NCBI GenBank assembly: GCA_026710905.1
Contig: JAPOQD010000016.1
Location: 32,107 to 96,106, forward strand
Direction: 5' to 3'
Length of the DNA: 64,000 bases
Source: Halieaceae bacterium
GTDB lineage: Bacteria > Pseudomonadota > Gammaproteobacteria > Pseudomonadales > Halieaceae
Shown here: positions 19,760 to 28,344 of the stretch, one piece after another
How positions within the stretch are numbered: the stretch's first letter is position 1
How the letters are laid out: the number at the start of each line of letters is the position of its first letter
The notes under the pieces: generated by a model
Seen by the model: only the letters and a program-made list of their open reading frames with translations
Database searches by the model: none
Told to the model about the DNA's origin: nothing
Made by a program: the position numbers and the translations under genes

Positions 19760-21049
19760 ATGAAAGGCCAACAGGCGTCCGTGGACAGCTTGCATTCCCT
19801 CAGCCTCAGGCACCTGAAGGCTGTTCGCTCCATTGCCGATCACGGTAGCGTCACCGGCGCCGCCAATAGCCTCAATCGCTCTCAATCCGCGCTGTCCAAG
19901 GCGCTCAGAGAACTGGAGGAGCAGTTGGCCACCCGTCTGTTCGACCGCTCTCCCCGGGGTGTGGTCCCAACCCCCCGGGGTCATGCATTTATCGAGCGTA
20001 TTCGCGAAGCTGAGGCCCGGTTTGCCGAGGCTGAGGTGAGCTACAGGGCATTCGCCCGTGGCAAGCAAGTGACCCGCCATAATCCGGTTTTCACGCTTGA
20101 TGTCAGCCAGAAGCGGCTCGCGGCCTTTCTCGCCCTGTATGAAACGCGGGATGTGCAGGCCGCGGCAGACAAGCTCGGCCAAACCCGCGCTGCCGTGTAC
20201 GGCTCCATCCGGTATCTGGAGGGGCTACTGGAACTGGCGCTGTTCGAACATGCCGGGCCCCACATTACCAGCTCGGTGTTTGCTGATGTACTCGCAAATC
20301 ACGCAAAGCTCGCCTTCGCGCTGATTCGCCATGGGATCGATGAACTGCGCTGCGTCGGTGGGGTGACGGAAGGTTCGGTGGCGATCGGTACGCTGCCCTA
20401 TTCCCGCACCGAGTTGACACCTCGCACCATCCATCGCGTACTTGAAGAACACCCACAGCTTAGGATTTCGACCCGGGAAGGTCCCTACACGATTCTGGAA
20501 GCTGCACTGCGCAATGGCGACCTGGATCTGATTATCGGAGCAACCCGCAATATCGAAACCGGATCGAAGCTGGCCAAGGAGGTTTTGTTCGAGGACGAAT
20601 TGTCGGTTATTTCTGGCCGACATCATCCATTGGCGAAAGCGAACAAGGTGACGCTGTCCGAATTGCTGGCTTATGGCTGGGTGCTGCCAGTGCGGCAAAC
20701 GCCCGCCCGGGCCTTGTTCGATGAATTTCTGGCACGGCAGGGCGCCCCCTCACCCAACCAAATTGTCGAAACCAGTTCCCTATCGACAATCCGCGGCCTG
20801 CTACTTGCCAGCGACCGGCTCGCTCTTCTTTCGCGCCACCAGGTTCACTACGAAGAGGCGGCCGGTCTGCTGGCTGCCCTGCCCATCAGGCTGAAGGGAA
20901 CACGGCGGCCCATCGGAATTACCCTGCGGGCGCATACGACCCCCTCGCCCGCGGCCAGCTTGTTCATAAGTGAACTGCGAAACATGACGCCTCGGTTCAA
21001 ACAATCCGGTCTCTGGAAAAACCGCGGCGGTTCAGGCGCACAAGGCTGA
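19760..21049 (+). CDS. LysR-family regulator with apparent tandem helix-turn-helix domains
   Basis: Transcription regulator of 429 residues, about 120 longer than a standard LysR protein. Residues 14-75 form a normal LysR DNA-binding domain (LRHLKAVRSIADHGSVTGAA, SQSALSKALRELEEQL). Around residues 112-175 a second, diverged copy of the same pattern appears: RLAAFLALYETRDVQAAADK, then TRAAVYGSIRYLEGLLELAL. A substrate-binding domain follows (EGSVAIGTLPYSRTELTPRT onward). It is divergent from the lig operon, so it is the likely activator responding to a protocatechuate-pathway intermediate. The double-HTH reading comes from visual pattern matching only. Confidence 0.85.
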   Translation: MKGQQASVDSLHSLSLRHLKAVRSIADHGSVTGAANSLNRSQSALSKALRELEEQLATRLFDRSPRGVVPTPRGHAFIERIREAEARFAEAEVSYRAFARGKQVTRHNPVFTLDVSQKRLAAFLALYETRDVQAAADKLGQTRAAVYGSIRYLEGLLELALFEHAGPHITSSVFADVLANHAKLAFALIRHGIDELRCVGGVTEGSVAIGTLPYSRTELTPRTIHRVLEEHPQLRISTREGPYTILEAALRNGDLDLIIGATRNIETGSKLAKEVLFEDELSVISGRHHPLAKANKVTLSELLAYGWVLPVRQTPARALFDEFLARQGAPSPNQIVETSSLSTIRGLLLASDRLALLSRHQVHYEEAAGLLAALPIRLKGTRRPIGITLRAHTTPSPAASLFISELRNMTPRFKQSGLWKNRGGSGAQG

Positions 21050-21121
21050 CTACAAGCATCAATTGACGTGTTATAGTTTCGCATTGGTTTTTACTTTCCT
21101 TTCTGCGCAACAAACAATCTG

Positions 21122-21826
21122 ATGACTGCCACGAAAAACAAACCACGTCGCAAACGCAACCCGAAATCCACTCGAATTGCAATCCTCGAGGCGGCCAAGT
21201 CTGTCCTTGCGCGCGATGGCGCCGAAGGTCTCAGCGTCTCCAGCGTAGCTAACCTGGCCGGTGTGAATCGTGGCACCGCGTATCAACACTTTCGGGTTAA
21301 GGAGGATTTGATTCGCGCCACGCTCGATTGGGTTAGCCACCAATTGCTGGAGGCTGTGTTCGAGGGCGGCGATCAGGGTGGCGTTCCGCCGGAAGACTGG
21401 TTGGAACCTGATCTGGAGCACCTTCCCGAAGTGATCAATCGAATGGCGGCGTTTAATTTGCGGCTGGCCGAGTACGCTATCGAGAATCCTGATATTGGCC
21501 GGATTTGGTTGTACGACGTGTTATCCAGAGAGCACCCCAAGGAAGACGTGTTCTACAAACGCTTCGCACAGGCGATGCAAAGTCTGGCTGACAGCGATGC
21601 CAGCGTGGACGATATGGATGTCGAAGTTCAAGCCGTGTTGATGCTGACCGGTTACTTCCTGTGGCCTGTCTGGGTGCGTTCTCATGCACGGAGCAAAAAA
21701 GCCAGAAAACTAATGGCCAAACGATTTGCCGGTGAAGTGCTGAGATTTTCCATGCACGGTGTTCTGCGTGCAGACAGCCATACCATCCTTCAAGCGTATC
21801 TGAAGAGCAATCTGCCGTCTTCCTGA
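21122..21826 (+). CDS. TetR-family transcriptional regulator
   Basis: Regulator of 234 residues with a basic N-terminal arm (KNKPRRKRNPKS). A TetR HTH follows: RIAILEAAKSVLARDGAEGL, then VANLAGVNRGTAYQHFRVKE near residues 40-62. The C-terminal helical domain would bind the inducer. It lies at the border between the protocatechuate operon and the oxygenase-rich island, starting 72 bases after the LysR gene and convergent with a phosphoesterase gene. It is the only intact TetR-type protein in the window, and thus a natural but unproven candidate for binding the CANCANTGNTG palindromes downstream. Its own upstream region lacks a clear copy. Confidence 0.9.
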   Translation: MTATKNKPRRKRNPKSTRIAILEAAKSVLARDGAEGLSVSSVANLAGVNRGTAYQHFRVKEDLIRATLDWVSHQLLEAVFEGGDQGGVPPEDWLEPDLEHLPEVINRMAAFNLRLAEYAIENPDIGRIWLYDVLSREHPKEDVFYKRFAQAMQSLADSDASVDDMDVEVQAVLMLTGYFLWPVWVRSHARSKKARKLMAKRFAGEVLRFSMHGVLRADSHTILQAYLKSNLPSS

Positions 21827-21908
21827 AACCCGGGAATTTCTCCCTGCTGGGTTGCGTCGTGGTAAGGCGCGTCTTGCCGGTGGCTGTGAAGACTACCCGG
21901 CGTGTCTC

Positions 21909-23003
21909 TTACGGCCGGTTGCAGACTCCGACCGTCTGCTCCGAAGTCAAGTTCTGCAAGGTTTCTTGCGCAGGGCCCAATAGTCCGCACAAACTGATAT
22001 TGCTGATTACCGGGCCCTGATCGGACATGCTCACCCAGGCGATATGATCGAAGCTGCGGTTGCCTTCGGTTAGCCAGATACCGCCGGTTGTCCCCATTGT
22101 AATGTGATCACGGTCCAGGCGCCGGCTGTAGTTATAATAATGCTCGTGACCGGCAATAACCGTATAGGGTCTATCCTGTAACAGTGTTTCAATGCGCTTG
22201 AACGCGGGGTTGTCATATTCCCAGGCGGGCTTGTGCATTAACACAATGGTCCAGCGAACATCCGGGTGTGAGTCAAGTACGTCTTCGAGCCAATCCACCT
22301 GCGCATTGCTGATTGCCACTGCGCCGGGCAGCTTTGGCGGCTTGCCTTGGGCGCCTGTGTTTGACCCGCGCTCGCGCAGTAGCAGCCGAACTTTTTCCGG
22401 GTCCTGTTGCATCATCTGCTCCAGCCATTTTTGCCTGGCCAGAATGTCTTCCGGCAGCGCGATCGGTGGGTCTTCGGTGTTCAATGAAATGAACAGCACA
22501 TTTTGGTACAGGAAGCTGTAGTAGTCGCGGCCAAACCGTTTGCGCCATAGCTCACGCATGACGTCATTGCCCATGTCGTGGTTGCCCACGGTATAGAAGA
22601 AGGGCATGTCGAGCTGGTTGACAATGGCATCGAATTCGTCCCATTCGTGTTTTAGCGCTTGCTCGTCTTCCTTGTAGCCTTCAATCAGGTCGCCCACTCC
22701 GACAACAAATTCGGGTTGCAGTTGATTGATTCGCTCCATGGCATGGCGAAATACGCCGGGTCTGTGGCCGCCTGTCCGATCGCCTACAATGACAAACTGA
22801 AAGTTGTCAGGCCGGTTGGCAAAAGCTTTGTCAGAGCGTGGGACGTCATCGGCCACCACTGTATTTTTAGGTGCGCAAGCGCAAACCCAGACCAGACAAA
22901 GACCAAGTATCAGTGCCGAGTGGAACCTGGAGAAGGATATGTTGGCTGAAATATTCAAAAGTTTGTTACCGAACCAGACCAAACGAGGTACATGGTAAAG
23001 CAA
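21909..23003 (-). CDS. Calcineurin-like metallophosphoesterase, exported
   Basis: Predicted periplasmic or lipid-anchored phosphoesterase. Metal-site motifs appear in order: VIVGDRTGG, GVGDLIEG, TVGNHDMG, IVLMHKPAW and IAGHEHYYNY, the complete set for the calcineurin superfamily. The N-terminus has a hydrophobic segment (HSALILGLCLVWVCAC) ending in Cys-Ala-Cys, which resembles a lipobox. No ATG precedes this segment; TTG codons at 23003, 22982 or 22958 are the possible starts, so the exact start is unresolved. It is divergent from the first Rieske gene and shares its upstream region, which contains a CANCANTGNTG site. The substrate is unknown. Confidence 0.85.
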   Translation of the reverse strand: MLYHVPRLVWFGNKLLNISANISFSRFHSALILGLCLVWVCACAPKNTVVADDVPRSDKAFANRPDNFQFVIVGDRTGGHRPGVFRHAMERINQLQPEFVVGVGDLIEGYKEDEQALKHEWDEFDAIVNQLDMPFFYTVGNHDMGNDVMRELWRKRFGRDYYSFLYQNVLFISLNTEDPPIALPEDILARQKWLEQMMQQDPEKVRLLLRERGSNTGAQGKPPKLPGAVAISNAQVDWLEDVLDSHPDVRWTIVLMHKPAWEYDNPAFKRIETLLQDRPYTVIAGHEHYYNYSRRLDRDHITMGTTGGIWLTEGNRSFDHIAWVSMSDQGPVISNISLCGLLGPAQETLQNLTSEQTVGVCNRP

Positions 23004-23033
23004 AGTGAACGCGCCTGGTAGTTTGTTTATAGA

Positions 23034-23044
23034 CAGCAGTGTTG
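23034..23044. promoter_or_regulatory. Candidate operator CANCANTGNTG, site 1 (CAGCAGTGTTG)
   Basis: A palindromic site in the divergent region between the phosphoesterase and the Rieske gene, 64 bases before the Rieske ATG. A weaker copy with two mismatches (CAACGATGCTT) lies at 23084-23094. Confidence 0.5.
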
Positions 23045-23107
23045 ATTGCTAAAAAGAATCACGCTAGTCTGTCCGGCGAGCGGCAACGATGCTTCAGGGG
23101 TGTATCC

Positions 23108-24487
23108 ATGGACAAAACAGCGGGCGAAAACTGGCCGTCGAGTTGGCAAACTTTGCCACATGGGATCCGCAGTGGCCGTTATACCGACCCGGAATTCGCC
23201 AAGCTTGAATACGAACAACTGTGGAGCCGGGCATGGCAAATGGCGGCCCGCCTGGATGAAGTCCCTGAGCCTGGAGACTTCACAGTTTATGAGATAGGCC
23301 GTCAATCGGTCATTATCGTCCGGGTTGATGCGGACACAATCAAGGCGTTCAACAACTCTTGTCCGCACCGGGGAACCGCCCTGGCGCAAGACTCCGGAAC
23401 CTTCAAGAAATGCCGAATCATCTGTCCATTCCACGGTTGGCGCTGGGGCGTTGACGGCGTTAACCAATATGTACTAGAGCGCCAACAATTTCGCGGCGGA
23501 CAACTGGTCGCCAGCGATGTCGCCCTGCACGAAATACAGCTGGAGATCTTCGCCGGTTTCGTGTTCATTAATTTTGCGGCCGACCCCCAGGCGTTTGACG
23601 AATTCATGGCTCCGGTTCGCAACCTGATTGAGAACCTGGCTATTGGCGACATGCACCATATTTGGTGGAAATCGGTGCCCGTACCGGCCAATTGGAAGGT
23701 GGCTGTCGAGGCCTTTCTCGAAGGCTACCATGTACCGGCTACACACCCGCAACTGGAGAAGGATTCGGCCAAATTCATTTATGGCAATGATGTGTCGGGA
23801 GAAATTCACTTCAGCCACCACGATCACCTGTATGAGACCTTTGCCAACGGTCATGGCCGGTTTCTGGGCGGGCAGAAAACGCCGATGGCTGGGCACACCC
23901 TTCAAGCTGGTGATCCGGTGGATATCATGGCGGATCGGCTGGACCTGTTGGTCGAAGGTATGGACGCCATGATTCTGAAAGAAGATGTTGAACTTGTTCG
24001 TTCCTTAAAAGGGAAACCGATTCCGGAAGATTCGACGCTGGGTGGCGAATACGTCAAAGCCATGTACACAAAGGCGGCAGCAGAACAGCGCCCCATGCCG
24101 CCACTTGACAAGGAGGTTATCGATCAATGGGGTGGTGAAATATTTATTTTCCCGAATTTAATGGTTCTGCCGCAGGCTGGTAACACAATGATGTATCGGG
24201 TAAGACCTGATGGATTCGATCCTGATTCCTGTGTGTTTGAGATTTACTCGGCCAAAACCTATCCAGCGGCGGAGCCAGTTCCCAGAGCCGTGGTGCAAAA
24301 AATGACCGATAGCAATGATCCTGAACAATTTTTGCGAATTCCACGACAGGACTTTTCCAACATCCCGAGAATACAGCGGGGCTTGAACACCAGCGGTTGC
24401 AAACAAATTTTGTTGGCTGAGTACTACGAGAAGATGATCCTGAACCTGCATCAAGAGTTGGATCGCTACTTGATGGTGCAGGGATAG
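23108..24487 (+). CDS. Rieske non-haem iron oxygenase, alpha subunit (1)
   Basis: Ring-hydroxylating oxygenase large subunit of 459 residues. The Rieske [2Fe-2S] ligands are CPH (near residue 83) and CPFHGW (near residue 102). The catalytic iron ligands are in EAFLEGYHVPATHPQLE (two His) near residues 206-220. I chose the ATG at 23108, which has AGGGGT 7 bases upstream; the frame extends 23 codons further without a good start. No ferredoxin, reductase or beta subunit gene is nearby, so electrons must come from partners encoded elsewhere. SDR and hydratase genes follow on the same strand. The substrate is unknown; hydroxylation of a polycyclic or alicyclic compound fits the context. Confidence 0.92.
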   Translation: MDKTAGENWPSSWQTLPHGIRSGRYTDPEFAKLEYEQLWSRAWQMAARLDEVPEPGDFTVYEIGRQSVIIVRVDADTIKAFNNSCPHRGTALAQDSGTFKKCRIICPFHGWRWGVDGVNQYVLERQQFRGGQLVASDVALHEIQLEIFAGFVFINFAADPQAFDEFMAPVRNLIENLAIGDMHHIWWKSVPVPANWKVAVEAFLEGYHVPATHPQLEKDSAKFIYGNDVSGEIHFSHHDHLYETFANGHGRFLGGQKTPMAGHTLQAGDPVDIMADRLDLLVEGMDAMILKEDVELVRSLKGKPIPEDSTLGGEYVKAMYTKAAAEQRPMPPLDKEVIDQWGGEIFIFPNLMVLPQAGNTMMYRVRPDGFDPDSCVFEIYSAKTYPAAEPVPRAVVQKMTDSNDPEQFLRIPRQDFSNIPRIQRGLNTSGCKQILLAEYYEKMILNLHQELDRYLMVQG

Positions 24488-24699
24488 AGCTGACCGCGAT
24501 GTTGCACCGGCTAACGCCTCATTCCTGCACACCGGCGATGGTTGTGCGGCCGCCTTTCAGCCAGGGACAGTAGTCAACTTGCGCTCAACGGTCTTGCTTG
24601 TTCAACTTTCAATAATCAACACAGATGATTATAAAGCACTTCATTTCCGTTTGCCGTCACGCTAAAGTGCTCACACTGAGATAAGGAATGGAGACGAAT

Positions 24700-25482
24700 A
24701 TGGAGGTTGCGATTGTGACCGGCGCGGGCAGCGGTATAGGTCTTGCCACCGCAAAGCAGCTCAACGCGATGGGTATGGCGATTGTAGGCGTCGGCAGAGA
24801 CCCTGAAAAGCTCTCGTTGCTGGAAACTGAGATCGATGATGCCGACCGGGTGGCGAGCCTGGCTGTTGATATTGCAACGGATGAAGCGCCCAAGGCCATA
24901 GTTGGCCTGTGTCTGGAACGCTTCGGCCAGATTAATTACTTAATCAACAATGCAGGTCTGGGCAGCCCGAAGCCATTGCACGAAACAGACGATAAAACCC
25001 TGGATTATTTTCTTGGCGTCATGCTTCGCGCTCCCTTCAGGCTGGCTCGGGATGTCATCCCCCACATGCCATCCGGTTCGGGCATCGTTAACGTGACCTC
25101 AACATTTGCCGTTGTTGGCGGCAGAAGGGGGGGCGCCTATTCAGCGGCCAAGGGCGGCTTGACAGCGTTGACGCTGCACATGGCCTGCGAATATGGGGCG
25201 CAGGGCATACGCGCAAACTGCGTAGCTCCAGGCGTTACCCTCACGGAGATGGTGAAAGGCCGATTGAACGACCGGGGTTTTCGCCGGATGAACACTGAAA
25301 TGACTCCGGCGCCCAGGCTTGGCACCGTGGAAGATGTTGCCAGCACGATTGCCTTTCTTTGTTCTCCCGGCGCGGCACACATTAACGGCCAGACGATTGT
25401 CGTTGACGGCGGGTGGTCAACAACGAAGTATCTTTCGCCCGAGGCAATGAATGCCGAGTGGCTGGATACTTCACCAGAATAG
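24700..25482 (+). CDS. Short-chain dehydrogenase/reductase (SDR)
   Basis: Classical SDR of 260 residues. Cofactor motif TGAGSGIG at residues 7-14, INNAG near residue 83, active-site Ser in NVTSTFAVVGG and YSAAK near residue 147. The ATG at 24700 has GGAG 6 bases before it and starts just ahead of the Rossmann strand; an ATG 12 bases upstream is also possible. It follows the first Rieske gene after a 212-base gap. In that gap a one-mismatch copy of the operator palindrome (CAACACAGATG, 24617-24627) occurs. It probably oxidises or reduces a hydroxyl/keto group on the Rieske product. Confidence 0.9.
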   Translation: MEVAIVTGAGSGIGLATAKQLNAMGMAIVGVGRDPEKLSLLETEIDDADRVASLAVDIATDEAPKAIVGLCLERFGQINYLINNAGLGSPKPLHETDDKTLDYFLGVMLRAPFRLARDVIPHMPSGSGIVNVTSTFAVVGGRRGGAYSAAKGGLTALTLHMACEYGAQGIRANCVAPGVTLTEMVKGRLNDRGFRRMNTEMTPAPRLGTVEDVASTIAFLCSPGAAHINGQTIVVDGGWSTTKYLSPEAMNAEWLDTSPE

Positions 25483-25518
25483 GGCCAATGGTGTGTCTGA
25501 ATTACGTGATGGTGTGAA

Positions 25519-26361
25519 ATGAAACAGGATCTTTTCGGGTTTGATGGTCGAATTGTGATAATCGCCGGCGCCGGTGGAGGAGGCTTGGGCACCACGATCT
25601 CAAAACTGCTGGCTGAGCAAGGTGCGCGCGTTATCGCTGTCGATCGCACCCAGGCAAAAATTGACGCCGACATCACACCCCTGATAGCCGACGGATTGCC
25701 AATTACGCCTCTCGTGGCCGATGTGCAAACGGCTGAAGGCGTGGACTCGGCCATTGCCACGGCCAGAAGGGCGGAAGGTGAATTGTATGGTCTGGTTGCG
25801 ATGGCGGGCGGAGGGCCGCCGCATACCTGGGCGCCGGCTACACGAATATCGCGTGATGTCTGGCGGGAAATGTTCTCCAAGAATCTCGATTCGATGTTTT
25901 TTATGAGCCAGGCAGTTGCCGCTGAACTGAAGGGCCAGCAACGGCCGGGTTCGCTGGTGAGCATTTCATCGATCAGTGGATTGGCGGCGGGGCCCTATCA
26001 TCTTGCCTATGCGGCTGCGAAAGGCGCGATATTGCCAGTAGTTCGCACCATGGCGCTTGAGCTTGCAGCGTGTGAGATTCGCGTGAACGCGGTTGCGCCA
26101 GCAGCCATGATTGGTCCTAAATCGCTACTGCCATCCAACCCGGAACTGGAGTCCAGGGCGATCCCGATGGGCCGGCAGGCCCAGCACCGGGAAGTTGCGG
26201 CCAGTATTGTTTTTCTGCTATCGGACATGGCGACCTACATAACCGGGCAATGCTTGACCATTGATGGTGGGATCGGTCTTAAGGGGCCGCACCTGGCCGA
26301 GGACAACACGCCGGTGATGATCACCAATCAAGAATTTTTAAATGCAATGAAGGGCGGGTAA
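25519..26361 (+). CDS. Short-chain dehydrogenase/reductase (SDR)
   Basis: SDR of 280 residues with a glycine-rich cofactor loop (GAGGGGLGTTISKLLAEQGA) near residue 17. SSISGLAAGPYHLAYAAAKGA contains the catalytic Ser and YxxxK. A C-terminal GQCLTIDGGIGLKGP completes the fold. The normal NNAG motif is changed to AMAGGGPP. It starts 36 bases after the preceding SDR and lies 46 bases before a MaoC-like gene, so it belongs to the Rieske-led operon. The reaction cannot be assigned from sequence. Confidence 0.88.
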   Translation: MKQDLFGFDGRIVIIAGAGGGGLGTTISKLLAEQGARVIAVDRTQAKIDADITPLIADGLPITPLVADVQTAEGVDSAIATARRAEGELYGLVAMAGGGPPHTWAPATRISRDVWREMFSKNLDSMFFMSQAVAAELKGQQRPGSLVSISSISGLAAGPYHLAYAAAKGAILPVVRTMALELAACEIRVNAVAPAAMIGPKSLLPSNPELESRAIPMGRQAQHREVAASIVFLLSDMATYITGQCLTIDGGIGLKGPHLAEDNTPVMITNQEFLNAMKGG

Positions 26362-26407
26362 AGCCGTCATTGAGTTGGTAAATGAAACACTCACACAGGA
26401 TTGATAC

Positions 26408-27577
26408 ATGAATGACAAAACACTGGACTGTTCCGACATAGACCAATACCTCGGCAAAAAAATTGCGCCCGCGCGCATGAAGGAACCCCTGCACAACAAC
26501 GACTTTCGTCGCTGGGTACAGGCGATGCACTACCCGAATCTATTGCACTATGATCATGATTTTGCCGCCGAGAGCCGCTACGGCCGCCTGCTGGCGCCGC
26601 AATCGTTTGCTGTCTCGAACGATGATGGACACGGCGCCGGGCCGGCCTGTGTGGGATTCGTCCCGGATTCGCACCTGATCTTCGGCGGCGACGAATGGTG
26701 GTTCTATGGGCCGCGGATATTTGGCGGCGACGAAATCCTAAACGAAAAATATCCCTACGATTATGTTGTCAAGCAAACGGGTTTTGCCGGCCCGACCTGT
26801 TTTCAGCGTGGTGATAACAAGTACTACAATCAGGATGGCGACTATATCGCGAAACAACGTTCAACCAGTATTCGCTATCGTCGCGACCTCGCCGTAGAGA
26901 TGGGGTCCCTGGACGCCACAGAGGACCCAGACTGGTCCGATGAGGAAATGGCTGAGATTCAAGGCAAAAAGTACGAATACATCAAGATGATGCACGACCT
27001 TGGTCACGGCAAGCGCTATTGGGAGAGTATTAACGTGGGCGATGAATTGCCGGCAAGGGTGATCGGTCCGCACAGCATCGCCAGCTTGGCGACCGAATGG
27101 CGTGCCTATCTGTTCACGATTTGGGGGGGCACCCATCGTCCCGGCATGGTTATGGCGGATTTTGGCTTTACCGAAGACTTCGCCGGCCATGAAAACGATC
27201 CGGTCATGGAGAGAGACAACCCTGAGTTGACCGACGGCGCGTATTTCGGCCCATCACGCGGCCACTTGTTCCCCAAATGGGCGCGCCGCATCGGTATGCC
27301 GAGAGCATACGGGTACGGCGCTTCCATGGGCGCCTGGGTGCTGGATTATCTGGCAGGTTGGGCGGGTGAATGGGGTATGGTGGTGCATTCCAATGCCAAC
27401 TATCGCGCTCCTGCTTTTGCTGGCGACGCCACCTTTCTCACTGCGACCGTGATTGACAAGCTGGTCGATGATGAGCAGCGCAATGTTGTTCAGGTGGATT
27501 GCAAAATGAAGAATCAATTGGGCGGCACAATGGCGACTGCCAGGGCAGAGATCGAACTACCGACCAGGGAAAGTTAG
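26408..27577 (+). CDS. MaoC-like dehydratase with FAS1-type N-terminal domain
   Basis: A 389-residue protein with two hot-dog-fold halves. The N-terminal FAS1-like dehydratase domain spans about residues 10-160 (NDFRRWVQAMHYPNLLHYD, then FGGDEWWFYGPR). The C-terminal MaoC-like domain begins near residue 210 (INVGDELPARVIGPHSIASL). Such proteins hydrate enoyl-CoA or dehydrate 3-hydroxyacyl-CoA. It closes the Rieske-SDR-SDR operon and supports a CoA-ester route. Its stop codon TAG coincides with the first bases of a repeat element (AGCCCGCATAT), so the C-terminus may have been trimmed when the element arrived. Confidence 0.85.
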   Translation: MNDKTLDCSDIDQYLGKKIAPARMKEPLHNNDFRRWVQAMHYPNLLHYDHDFAAESRYGRLLAPQSFAVSNDDGHGAGPACVGFVPDSHLIFGGDEWWFYGPRIFGGDEILNEKYPYDYVVKQTGFAGPTCFQRGDNKYYNQDGDYIAKQRSTSIRYRRDLAVEMGSLDATEDPDWSDEEMAEIQGKKYEYIKMMHDLGHGKRYWESINVGDELPARVIGPHSIASLATEWRAYLFTIWGGTHRPGMVMADFGFTEDFAGHENDPVMERDNPELTDGAYFGPSRGHLFPKWARRIGMPRAYGYGASMGAWVLDYLAGWAGEWGMVVHSNANYRAPAFAGDATFLTATVIDKLVDDEQRNVVQVDCKMKNQLGGTMATARAEIELPTRES

Positions 27578-27810
27578 CCCGCATATCTCACCAAGGTTCC
27601 TCGCCAGAGCGTTGCGGCTTCGCTGTGGCGTGGCGCATAAACGGAAAGACGCTGAAAGCATAGTTGACACCATGTCGATGCAGGGGTCGCACATGTGCGA
27701 CCCGCGGGCCGTGTGCCCGAAGGGTGCCGTGTGCCCGAAGGGTGCCGTGTGCCCGAAGGGTGCCGTGTGCCCGAAGGGTGCTCGCTATGGCGCACCCTTC
27801 GGGCACAGGG
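27577..27810. repeat. Repeat element with 18-bp tandem units and a 20-bp palindrome
   Basis: The left edge GCCCGCATATCTCACCA (27577-27593) recurs inverted at 12567. A perfect 20-bp palindrome, GGGTCGCACATGTGCGACCC (27684-27703), recurs at 40986. Four exact copies of GCCGTGTGCCCGAAGGGT fill 27708-27779. A partial inverted copy (GCACCCTTCGGGCAC) follows near 27791-27805, so the array could fold into a hairpin. Open frames here encode only repetitive peptides. The 18-bp unit occurs again at 47.6 and 52.8 kb. Confidence 0.8.
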
Positions 27811-27813
27811 CAA

Positions 27814-28323
27814 CTACGCCTTGCGGCGGGTTACCGTAGGTTCATCGTCGGGAGGCATGCCGGGAGGAGGGCCGAATTCGGGACTTTCGACCAATTCGCC
27901 AGAAAAGTCGATGGGCCCCCGATAGTGCAATCCAAAGTGCCGCTGTTGGAATCGCCAACGGTCTGTTTGCTGAACATAACGATCATAATAGACCCCCACG
28001 GTCATCACTGAGCTGCCATCGGCCATTTGCGTCAGTTCAGTAACCAGTACGCGGCCGCTGGCCCCACCCTCGTCAAGTTCCAGTATCGGTGCGCCATGAA
28101 TCAAGACGATTCTCGCGCAGGCACTCAATAACTGAGTAAACGCCCCGCCAATTTCGTCGTGGCCACGCAGGTGGATACCGGCAAGCTTCCATTCTGCGCT
28201 GTCGGTAAAGCAGTCAATTCCCGATTGAGCATCCTGGCGCCAAACGGCGTCTGTGAACCGGGCGTACAGTTGTCGGGTGCCGACATCGGCGATTATCAGG
28301 TCAGTCATGGTTGGAGGTTTCAT
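27814..28323 (-). CDS. SnoaL/NTF2-like protein
   Basis: Small protein of 169 residues with the cone-shaped NTF2/SnoaL fold pattern: N-terminal helix with RQLYARFTDAVWRQDAQSGI, the FTDSAEWKLAGI strand, HLRGHDEIGGAF, and a C-terminal sheet ending in WRFQQRHFGLHYRG. Family members are isomerases, hydratases or binding proteins, and the reaction here is unknown. It follows the AMP-ligase gene by 21 bases on the minus strand. An internal ATG at 28308 is a possible alternative start. Its C-terminus reaches the edge of the repeat element. Confidence 0.82.
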   Translation of the reverse strand: MKPPTMTDLIIADVGTRQLYARFTDAVWRQDAQSGIDCFTDSAEWKLAGIHLRGHDEIGGAFTQLLSACARIVLIHGAPILELDEGGASGRVLVTELTQMADGSSVMTVGVYYDRYVQQTDRWRFQQRHFGLHYRGPIDFSGELVESPEFGPPPGMPPDDEPTVTRRKA

Positions 28324-28344
28324 TCAATTGGTTGGTTGTCAGCC

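Noticed and set aside
27708..27779. Possible CRISPR array
   Set aside because: The units are directly adjacent 18-mers without spacers, and no cas genes are present.
27574..27839. Open frames with repeated HPSGTR or CARRVP peptides
   Set aside because: They are translations of the 18-bp tandem repeat in several frames and have no ribosome-binding site or non-repeat domain.
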